64,000 nucleotides of DNA, taken from an uncultured Clostridia bacterium (GTDB taxonomy: Bacteria; Bacillota; Clostridia; Christensenellales; UBA1242). Below are positions 57,338-64,000 of this stretch, in pieces. Each line of letters opens with the position of its first letter. Position 1 is the stretch's first letter. Below the pieces are notes generated by a model. The model was not told the DNA's origin, ran no database searches, and was given only the letters and a program-made list of their open reading frames with translations. The position numbers were made by a program, and so were the translations under genes. Where the stretch lies: positions 181,882 through 245,881 of the forward strand of contig CAKVLQ010000001.1 in the NCBI GenBank assembly GCA_934757845.1, read 5' to 3'.

Positions 57338-59725
57338 ATGATGCAAGAATTTGAAAAACATTATAACGGCAGTTTGATTGAAAAAGAAATGCAAAAATAT
57401 TGGGCTGACAATGAAATATATAGATTTAAACGAGATAATTCAAAAAAATTATTTTCTATTGACACTCCGCCACCAACAGTAAATGGAAAGTTGCATATTG
57501 GTCATATTTTTAGTTATACACAAGCAGAAATGGTTGCAAGATATAAAAGAATGCAAGGCTTTAATGTTTATTATCCATTTGGTTTTGACGATAATGGTCT
57601 TCCTTCTGAAAGGCTTGTTGAACGAGAAAACAACATAAAAGCAGGTGATGTTCCACGAAGTTTATTTTGCGAAAAATGTATTGAAACAACACAAAAATAT
57701 GAACAAGAATTTAAAAGTATGTGGCAATCACTAGGCTTTTCTTGCGATTGGGATTTATGCTATTCAACAGTAAGCAAAGAATCTCAAAAATTGTCGCAAA
57801 AAATGTTTATTGAACTTGCAAAAAAAGGAAATGCATATTTAAAAGAATCGCCTGTGCTTTGGTGCACTGAATGTCAAACTTCTATTGCACAAGCCGAACT
57901 TGAAACAAAAGAAATTGACACTTATTTTAATTATATTCCTTTTGTTGTTGATGGCGAAGTTATAACAGTTGCCACAACAAGACCTGAACTTCTTTATGGT
58001 GTTGTTTGTGTATTTGTAAATCCAAATGACGAAAGATATAACAAATTAATTGGCAAAAATGCTCGTGTTCCACTTTATAATTTTGAAGTTCCAGTTATAG
58101 GCGATGAAAAAGCACAGCCTGATAAAGGAACTGGTGTTGTTATGTGTGCAACTTTTGGCGACACAACTGATGCTGATTGGTGTGAAGAATATAATCTTCC
58201 ATACAAAAAAGTTATTCTTCCAAATGGAATTATAGCAAGTGATGTTCCTTATATTGCTAATATGAATGTTATTGATGCAAGAAAAGAAATTGTAAGGCTT
58301 TTGAGTGAAAATAATCTTTTGATTAAAAGCGAAAAAATCAAACACATGGTTGCCGTTCATGAAAGATGCGGAACGCCAGTTGAAATTATACCTTCAAAAC
58401 AATGGTATATTGATGTTTTAAGCCATAAAAAAAGGTTGCTTGAAATGGGAAATCAAATAAAATGGAACCCTTCTTCAATGCAGGCAAGATATAACACTTG
58501 GGTTGAAAATCTTAAATGGGATTGGTGTATTTCAAGACAAAGATTTTTTGGAGTTCCTTTTCCAGTTTGGTATTGCAAAAATTGTGGAAAGCCACACTTT
58601 GCAAACGAAAGTGATTTGCCAGTAAATCCGCTTGAAACAAACTATAATGGGGTGTGCGAATGTGGCTCTAACGAGTTCATTCCAGAAAAAGCCGTTTTGG
58701 ACACTTGGGCAACTTCTTCAATTTCGCCACTTCTTAACAGAGAAAGGGCAAAATTGGCTGGCATTGCTGAAAACGATTTTATGCCTATGAGCGTAAGAAC
58801 GCAAGCACATGAAATTATTCGAACTTGGGCTTTTTACACAATAGTAAGAAGTATGTATCACACAAATTATATTCCTTGGAAAGAAATTATGTTGAGCGGA
58901 ATTGTGTATGCAAAACCAGGCGAAAAAATTAGCAAATCAAAAAATAATGCAACACTTTCTCCACAACAATTAATTGAAAAATGCACAGCCGATTATATTA
59001 GGTATGGCACAGCAAATGTAAAACTTGGAACTGACACTTATTTTGACGAACAAGATGTTGTTGATGTTTCAAGAAGATTTATCAACAAATTGTGGAATTC
59101 TTGCAAATTTGTTTTATCTCATCTTCATGATTATAACAACGAAGAAGATATTAAGCTTCTTCCAATAGATAGATGGATTGTTGAAAAAACAAACAAAACA
59201 ATGAAAGAAGCACAAAATTATTTGGATAATTATGAAGTTGCTCTTGCACGAAAAGTTATTGACGATTTCTTCTGGGGTGATTTCTGCGATAACTATATTG
59301 AAATTGTTAAAGACCGATTGTATAAGCCTGAAATTCATGGCATAGAAAACCGAAAATCAGCACAAAAAGCAAGTTTCTACACTTTATTTAGTTTGCTTCA
59401 AATGTATTCAATTTATGTTCCACACTTAACTGAATATATTTATCTAAAAGGCTTTAAAGATATTGTTCACGAAGTTTCTATTCATCTAACAACTTGGAAG
59501 CAAATTGATAGCATAGATTCTGAAATTTTGGAATTTGGAAAATCTTTTGTATCAGTTGTTGAAGAAGCAAGAAGATTTAAAACTCAAAATGGTCTTTCAA
59601 TGAAAACCGAAATGGAAAAAATTGAAATTAAAGCACCAAAGAAATTTGAAGAGTATTTTAAAGCAACCGAAAAAGACTTGATTGCTTGCACCAATGCTTT
59701 AAATATCGTTTATGATTTGAATTAA
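57338..59725 (+). CDS. valS: Valine--tRNA ligase, short form
   Basis: Class I synthetase of 795 residues charging tRNA-Val. The HIGH motif is HIGH at 53-56 within PPPTVNGKLHIGH, and the KMSKS loop reads KISKS near 528. The editing domain has VATTRPELLYGVVC. WCISRQRFFGVPFPVWYC and a zinc set (CKNCGK ... CECGS) are typical. GFDDNGLPSERLVE matches the variant ValRS seen in Rickettsiales and Archaea rather than the Bacillus form (GTDHAGIATQ). The long C-terminal coiled-coil arm is missing. An ATG 3 nt later is equally possible. TAGGAG lies upstream. Confidence 0.9.
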   Translation: MMQEFEKHYNGSLIEKEMQKYWADNEIYRFKRDNSKKLFSIDTPPPTVNGKLHIGHIFSYTQAEMVARYKRMQGFNVYYPFGFDDNGLPSERLVERENNIKAGDVPRSLFCEKCIETTQKYEQEFKSMWQSLGFSCDWDLCYSTVSKESQKLSQKMFIELAKKGNAYLKESPVLWCTECQTSIAQAELETKEIDTYFNYIPFVVDGEVITVATTRPELLYGVVCVFVNPNDERYNKLIGKNARVPLYNFEVPVIGDEKAQPDKGTGVVMCATFGDTTDADWCEEYNLPYKKVILPNGIIASDVPYIANMNVIDARKEIVRLLSENNLLIKSEKIKHMVAVHERCGTPVEIIPSKQWYIDVLSHKKRLLEMGNQIKWNPSSMQARYNTWVENLKWDWCISRQRFFGVPFPVWYCKNCGKPHFANESDLPVNPLETNYNGVCECGSNEFIPEKAVLDTWATSSISPLLNRERAKLAGIAENDFMPMSVRTQAHEIIRTWAFYTIVRSMYHTNYIPWKEIMLSGIVYAKPGEKISKSKNNATLSPQQLIEKCTADYIRYGTANVKLGTDTYFDEQDVVDVSRRFINKLWNSCKFVLSHLHDYNNEEDIKLLPIDRWIVEKTNKTMKEAQNYLDNYEVALARKVIDDFFWGDFCDNYIEIVKDRLYKPEIHGIENRKSAQKASFYTLFSLLQMYSIYVPHLTEYIYLKGFKDIVHEVSIHLTTWKQIDSIDSEILEFGKSFVSVVEEARRFKTQNGLSMKTEMEKIEIKAPKKFEEYFKATEKDLIACTNALNIVYDLN

Positions 59726-59733
59726 TTTTAATA

Positions 59734-59762
59734 AAATTGCTATTTTAATAGCAATTTTTTTA
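59734..59762 (+). terminator. Terminator after valS
   Basis: Perfect stem AAATTGCTATT/AATAGCAATTT and a T-run. Confidence 0.88.
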
Positions 59763-59910
59763 ATTAATCATTAAAAATTGGTTTTGAATTTATTAAAAAT
59801 AAAGTTTAGATTTTTTTTGTTTATTTATTTGTTTTAATTTTCTTTAAAAAAAATGTAAATTAATAAAAGTGTTTTAAATTTTAATATTTTTCTAATATTA
59901 CTTATTTTAT

Positions 59911-59939
59911 TTGCTATTTTTGGCGAAAATTAATATACT
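59911..59939 (+). promoter_or_regulatory. Promoter of ppdK
   Basis: TTGCTA (59911-59916), 17-bp spacer, TATACT (59934-59939). Confidence 0.65.
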
Positions 59940-59957
59940 TAATTTTGGAGGAATTTT

Positions 59958-62576
59958 ATGAGTAAAAAATATGTATATCTTTTTAATGAAGGCAATGCTT
60001 CTCAACGAGAACTTTTGGGCGGAAAGGGTGCAAACCTTGCGGAAATGACAAACTTGGGGCTTCCAGTTCCAGAAGGCTTTACAATTTCAACCGAAGCGTG
60101 CAATGCCTATTATGAAGATGGGGAAGATTTGAATAATGAAATATTAAATCAAATTGATTGTGCATTAAAAGAACTTGAACACAAAACAGGCAGAAGTCTT
60201 GGTGGCGACAACCCACTTTTTGTGTCAGTTAGAAGTGGTGCAAGAGTTTCAATGCCAGGAATGATGGACACAATTTTGAATCTGGGATTAAACGACAAAA
60301 CTGTTGAAATTTTGGCGGAGCAAACAAACAACAGTCGTTTTGCTTATGATAGTTATAGGCGTTTTGTTCAAATGTTTTCAAATGTGGCTATGAACATGAA
60401 ATTAAGAGATTTTGAACAAATAATTGACGATGTAAAAAACCAAAAAGGCTACACAAAAGATTTGGATTTAACAACTGACGACCTAAAATTTATTTTGAGT
60501 GAATTTAAAAAATTATATTTCAAAAACAAAGGCGAAGAATTCCCACAAGATACTAAAAAACAACTTTTAGAAGCCGTTAAAGCCGTTTTTAGAACTTGGA
60601 ATAACCCACGAGCAATAGTTTATAGAAGAATGAACGACATTCCATCAAACTGGGGAACAGCCGTAAATGTTCAACGAATGGTTTTTGGAAATTTGGGCTT
60701 AACAAGTGGAACTGGTGTTGCCTTTTCAAGAAATCCATCAACTGGTGAAAATGTTTTGTATGGCGAATATCTTATGAACGCACAAGGCGAAGATATTGTT
60801 GCTGGCGTTAGAACACCAAACAAAATTTCTGAACTTGAAAAACAAATGCCAGAAGTTTATAACCAATATGTTGATATTGTTAAAAAACTAGAATCTCATT
60901 ATAAAGATATGCAAGATATGGAATTTACCATTGAAAATGGCAAATTATATATGCTTCAAACCCGAAATGGAAAAAGAACTGCCGCTGCTGCAATAAAAAT
61001 TGCCGTAGATTTGGTTAATGAAGGTTTGAACACCGAAAAAGAAGCACTTATGAAAATTGAAGTGCGAACACTTGATAGTTTGCTTCATAAAACTTTTGAT
61101 AGCAAAGAATTAAAACAAATTAGCCCTATCGCAAGTGGTCTTCCTGCAAGCCCTGGGGCTGGTGCTGGAAAAATTGCTTTCACAAGTGAAAGAGCAGTTG
61201 AAATGGCAACTAGTGGCGAAAAAGTTATTTTAATTAGGCTTGAAACTTCTGCAGAAGATATTGAAGGAATGCATCATAGCCAAGGAATTATCACTTGCAG
61301 AGGTGGTATGACTTCTCACGCAGCGGTTGTTGCTCGTGGGCTGGGAACTCCTTGCGTAGCAGGTGTTTCAAACATAACCATCAATGAAGAAAACGATGCC
61401 GTTTTGATGAACGGAAAAATTTATCACGAAGGCGATATTGTGTCTATTGATGGTTCAACTGGAAACATTTATGAAGGCACACTAAAAACTGTTGCTCCAA
61501 CACTTAATGACGATTTCAAAACTGTTATGGGCTGGGCTAAAAAATATAAAAAACTTGGCGTTAGGGCAAATGCTGACACTCCACACGATGCAAAAGTTGC
61601 ATTCGATTTTGGTGCAGAAGGAATTGGTCTTGTAAGAACTGAACATATGTTCTTTGATAATGACAGAATTTTGCCAATGCGAGAAATGATTGTTGCTAAA
61701 ACTGTTGAAGAACGAAAAAAAGCACTAGACAAACTTCTTCCAATGCAACGACAAGATTTTGTTGGGTTGTTTAAAGCAATGCAAGGAAATTCTGTTACAA
61801 TTCGTTATCTTGACCCACCACTTCATGAATTTTTGCCAAAAACCGAAAAAGACGAACTTGAACTTGCAAAACAAATCAATATCAGTCTTGAAGATTTAAG
61901 AACAATCGAAGATAGTCTTCACGAATTTAACCCAATGATGGGTCATCGTGGTTGCCGTCTTTCAATAACTTATCCAGAAATTGCCGAAATGCAAACAAGG
62001 GCAGTTATCGAAGCCGCAATTATTGTTAGCCGTGAAGGCTTAACTTGCAAGCCAGAAATTATGATACCACTTGTTGGCGATAAGAAAGAACTTGATTTTG
62101 TTAAAAATATTGTTGATACAACAGCAAAAGAAGTTATGGAAAAAGAAAATTTTGAAATTAATTATACTGTTGGAACAATGATTGAAATTCCAAGGGCTGC
62201 ACTACTAGCAGACCAAATTGCCGAAACTGCTGACTTTTTCAGTTTTGGAACAAACGACCTAACTCAATTAACCTTTGGGTTCTCTCGTGATGATGCGGGA
62301 AAATTCTTGAACGACTATTACGACAAAAAAATCTATGAACAAGACCCATTTGCTCGTGTTGACGAAAATGGGGTTGGTCAACTTGTCAAAATGGGTGTTG
62401 AAAAAGGACGAAGCACAAAACCACATCTAAAAACAGGTGTTTGTGGTGAACATGGTGGCGAACCAAGCAGTATTGAATTTTTTCACAAAGTTGGGCTTTC
62501 TTATGTTTCTTGCTCTCCATACAGAATACCTATTGCGATTCTTGCTAGTGCTCAATCAGCAATCCGAAATGAATAA
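59958..62576 (+). CDS. ppdK: Pyruvate, phosphate dikinase
   Basis: PPDK interconverts pyruvate + ATP + Pi and PEP + AMP + PPi; in anaerobes it often acts as a PPi-conserving glycolytic enzyme. The 872 residues have the N-terminal nucleotide domain (LLGGKGANLAEMTNLGLPVPEGFTIS, RSGARVSMPGMMDTILNLGLN). The swivelling phosphohistidine domain is CRGGMTSHAAVVARGLGTPCVAG near 450, and the C-terminal PEP domain (GMIEIPRAALLAD, GTNDLTQLTFGFSRDDAGKFL, CGEHGGEPSS) carries the catalytic Cys. TGGAGG precedes the ATG. A structured repeat begins immediately at its stop codon. Confidence 0.98.
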   Translation: MSKKYVYLFNEGNASQRELLGGKGANLAEMTNLGLPVPEGFTISTEACNAYYEDGEDLNNEILNQIDCALKELEHKTGRSLGGDNPLFVSVRSGARVSMPGMMDTILNLGLNDKTVEILAEQTNNSRFAYDSYRRFVQMFSNVAMNMKLRDFEQIIDDVKNQKGYTKDLDLTTDDLKFILSEFKKLYFKNKGEEFPQDTKKQLLEAVKAVFRTWNNPRAIVYRRMNDIPSNWGTAVNVQRMVFGNLGLTSGTGVAFSRNPSTGENVLYGEYLMNAQGEDIVAGVRTPNKISELEKQMPEVYNQYVDIVKKLESHYKDMQDMEFTIENGKLYMLQTRNGKRTAAAAIKIAVDLVNEGLNTEKEALMKIEVRTLDSLLHKTFDSKELKQISPIASGLPASPGAGAGKIAFTSERAVEMATSGEKVILIRLETSAEDIEGMHHSQGIITCRGGMTSHAAVVARGLGTPCVAGVSNITINEENDAVLMNGKIYHEGDIVSIDGSTGNIYEGTLKTVAPTLNDDFKTVMGWAKKYKKLGVRANADTPHDAKVAFDFGAEGIGLVRTEHMFFDNDRILPMREMIVAKTVEERKKALDKLLPMQRQDFVGLFKAMQGNSVTIRYLDPPLHEFLPKTEKDELELAKQINISLEDLRTIEDSLHEFNPMMGHRGCRLSITYPEIAEMQTRAVIEAAIIVSREGLTCKPEIMIPLVGDKKELDFVKNIVDTTAKEVMEKENFEINYTVGTMIEIPRAALLADQIAETADFFSFGTNDLTQLTFGFSRDDAGKFLNDYYDKKIYEQDPFARVDENGVGQLVKMGVEKGRSTKPHLKTGVCGEHGGEPSSIEFFHKVGLSYVSCSPYRIPIAILASAQSAIRNE

Positions 62577-62670
62577 AAAAAGCACTGTTTTAGCGTTGTT
62601 TCTAAAAACGCCACTAAATAGTCATTTGCGAAAGTAAACGCTTATCTTGTGGCATTTTCGTGTGCTGAAT
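62577..62670. repeat. Structured repeat family B, copy 3
   Basis: Outer AGCAC/GTGCT (62581-62585 with 62662-62666), GCGTT/AACGC (62593-62597 with 62607-62611) and GCCAC/GTGGC with an inner TTTGC-GAAA-GTAAA hairpin closed by a G-T pair and a GNRA-type loop. Shared with copy 1: the order of stems, AGTCATTT, GTAAAC and TATCTTGTGGCATTTT. It starts at the ppdK stop codon. Confidence 0.65.
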
Positions 62671-62727
62671 TTTTAAAAAAACGGAATTGAAATAACAGCA
62701 TAGAATTTACAAAAATAAAAACGAAAA

Positions 62728-62768
62728 GACTATAAAATTATAAATTTTTAATTTTATAGTTTTTTTTG
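62728..62768 (+). terminator. Terminator downstream of ppdK
   Basis: Stem ACTATAAAATT/AATTTTATAGT with a 10-nt loop and eight Ts. The region 62577-62878 otherwise holds only repeat copy 3 and the next promoter. Confidence 0.85.
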
Positions 62769-62820
62769 TTTATTATAAAAAATTTTTTCAAAAATTTGTT
62801 AAAAATATTTTGCAAATCTA

Positions 62821-62849
62821 TTGAAAATTTTGTAATAAAATGTTATAAT
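62821..62849 (+). promoter_or_regulatory. Promoter of the Lys/Glu-rich membrane protein
   Basis: TTGAAA (62821-62826), 17-bp spacer, TATAAT (62844-62849) with TGT in front; an AAAGGAG site follows. Confidence 0.7.
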
Positions 62850-62878
62850 TTTGTATATTTTAAAGGAGAAAAGAAGAT

Positions 62879-63889
62879 ATGAAAGAATTTTTTGAATATG
62901 TGTTCACAAAACAACTTTGGCTAGTTATTGTTATTTGTGTTTGCTTAATTGCTCTTGTCGTTTTATTAGTTTTGCTTTCAAAAGACAAAAAGAAAAAGCA
63001 ACTTCAAAAACAACAAGAAATAAATGCCATAAATAATGAAAAACCTGCTGAAAATAAGGAAGAAATTAAAGAAGAAAACATTTCTGAAAAAGCAGATGAA
63101 AAAGCAGAAAAAGAAGAATTGGCTCAAAAAGAAGAAAAAGAAATAAAAGCAGAAGACAGACCTAAAAAAGCAAAAAAAGAAGCAAAACCTGCTAATGAAA
63201 AAACAACAAAAAAGGCTTCAAAACCAAAAACTGAAAGCAAAAAAGAAGAACCAAAAACAGAAACTACTAATTCTGAAAAAGAAGAGAAAAAAGAAGAACC
63301 AAAAAAACCTGCAAAAAAATCAGTTAAAACTGAAAATGCAAAAAAAGTTGCAGACGAAAAAGTTAGTCAACCAACTTTAACAGAATCTGTGGAAGAATCT
63401 AACAAAAAAGAAGAAAAAGTTGAAAATAAAAAAGTGGTTTCAAAAACTTCAAAAGCAAAAAAAGAAAAGGTTGAAACTGAAAACACTAAAAAAGCAGAAA
63501 CTGAAACCAAAGAAAACAAAAAAGAAGACCAACCTAAAAAAGAAACAAAAAAAGTGGCAAAAGCTAAAGACGAAAAAGCAACTTCTGAAACAAAAAAAGA
63601 AGAAGTTAAAAAGTCTGAAAAAAAACCAGCAAAACAATCTGATGGCAAAAAAGAAGAAACTGAAAATGCTGTTGAAGAAGAAAAACATGAAGTAAAAAAT
63701 TCAAAATATCGTGTTATATATGAAAAAGACAACGCAAGTTGGGTTATTAGAAAAGATGGTGCAGGAAGAACTATTAGACGAGTTAAAACAAAACAAGAAG
63801 CACTTGACATTTTGAAAGCTATGGAAGAAAACAACGAAGATATGAAAGTTGTTGTTCACAAAAAAAATGGTAAATTTCAAAAACAATAA
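62879..63889 (+). CDS. Membrane-anchored Lys/Glu-rich protein with a C-terminal DUF2188-like domain
   Basis: A 336-residue protein in three parts. An N-terminal membrane helix (about 13-34, LWLVIVICVCLIALVVLLVLL) is followed by about 240 residues of highly charged, low-complexity Lys/Glu/Ala/Thr/Pro sequence. The C-terminus (about 275-336) is a compact domain, YRVIYEKDNASWVIRKDGAGRTI ... TKQEALDILKAMEENN ... VVVHKKNGKFQ, which fits the DUF2188 pattern (WxVKxxGAxR, TqxEAi, vvHxkdGki). The role of the domain is unknown; histone-like Lys-rich stretches and the anchor suggest DNA or polymer binding at the membrane, which is inference. AAAGGAG precedes the ATG. Confidence 0.75.
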   Translation: MKEFFEYVFTKQLWLVIVICVCLIALVVLLVLLSKDKKKKQLQKQQEINAINNEKPAENKEEIKEENISEKADEKAEKEELAQKEEKEIKAEDRPKKAKKEAKPANEKTTKKASKPKTESKKEEPKTETTNSEKEEKKEEPKKPAKKSVKTENAKKVADEKVSQPTLTESVEESNKKEEKVENKKVVSKTSKAKKEKVETENTKKAETETKENKKEDQPKKETKKVAKAKDEKATSETKKEEVKKSEKKPAKQSDGKKEETENAVEEEKHEVKNSKYRVIYEKDNASWVIRKDGAGRTIRRVKTKQEALDILKAMEENNEDMKVVVHKKNGKFQKQ

Positions 63890-63890
63890 A

Positions 63891-63916
63891 AAAATGGCAT
63901 AAGCCATTTTTTTTGT
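63891..63916 (+). terminator. Terminator after the Lys/Glu-rich gene
   Basis: Stem AAATGGC/GCCATTT with loop ATAA and a T-run. Confidence 0.88.
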
Positions 63917-63927
63917 TTGCTAAAAAA

Positions 63928-64000
63928 CTTACAAATATAAAACTTACAAATATAAAACTTACAAATATAAAACTTACAAATATAAAACTTACAAATATAA
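63928..64000 (+). repeat. 15-bp tandem repeat array running off the window
   Basis: CTTACAAATATAAAA is repeated 4.9 times with no mismatch from 63928 to the last base. The array is cut by the window end, so its total length is unknown. Perfect identity suggests recent expansion. Confidence 0.9.

Noticed and set aside
63420..63695. Lys-rich and Phe-rich frames overlapping the Lys/Glu-rich gene
   Set aside because: Both are shadows of low-complexity AAA/GAA codons in the real gene.
63928..64000. CRISPR array at the window end
   Set aside because: The 15-bp units are directly adjacent with no unique spacers.

Overview
The window is a very AT-rich chromosome segment from an endospore-forming, anaerobic, low-GC Bacillota, most likely an uncultured gut Clostridia lineage. 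The evidence is a set of sporulation genes (spo0A, spoIVB, yqfC, yqfD, dacF), gene orders conserved in Clostridia and Bacilli (uvrC-murB-whiA-dnaE-pfkA; holB-ricT-rsmI; recN-spoIVB-spo0A; rplM-rpsI; ybeY-era-yqzL-recO), fermentative or anaerobic enzymes (pyruvate:ferredoxin oxidoreductase, pyruvate phosphate dikinase) and a normal genetic code (UGA stops, tRNA-Trp with a CCA anticodon). The taxonomic call is an inference; no rRNA is present.

Layout. 1-2 kb: the 3' end of a Clp ATPase gene, a small membrane-type protein, an ArsR regulator and three mini HTH regulators with palindromic operator-like sites. 2-12 kb: uvrC, a solute-binding-like protein, murB, a PHP phosphatase, whiA, dnaE, pfkA. 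12-15 kb: small regulators, a DUF378 protein, greA. 15-19 kb: holB, ricT, a tRNA/rRNA modification pair and a patatin. 19-27 kb: a ComEC-like hydrolase, a degenerate kinase, transketolase and the pyruvate:ferredoxin oxidoreductase. 27-33 kb: truA, recN, spoIVB, an atypical spo0A, a membrane protein, dacF. 33.5 kb: tRNA-Trp followed by an integration-scar-like region. 34-38 kb: a large CvpA-like membrane protein and rplM-rpsI.

38-53 kb is the accessory part: Fic, a BRO-type protein, a TasA-like surface protein behind twin promoters and a structured leader, an orphan coiled-coil fibre-like protein, trxB with a Gln/Asn-rich insertion, ung, a large TasA/InlB-repeat surface protein broken at an 11-G tract, nfeD-floA, and a divergent XRE switch. 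53-64 kb: yqfC-yqfD-ybeY-era, yqzL-recO, valS, ppdK and a membrane-anchored Lys/Glu-rich protein.

Four signals are not explained by ordinary genes. First, a 71-72 nt cloverleaf-like repeat has two copies with compensatory stem changes. Second, a separate multi-hairpin repeat family has three copies, two of which begin at gene stop codons. Third, a family of about 67-residue HTH proteins carries a CxxC inside the HTH, and two of the three members lie in divergent operator-bearing modules. Fourth, many genes have a TATAAT-type -10 box only 5-8 nt before the start codon, implying leaderless mRNAs. The poly-G tract in the surface protein looks like a phase-variation switch, unless it is an assembly error.
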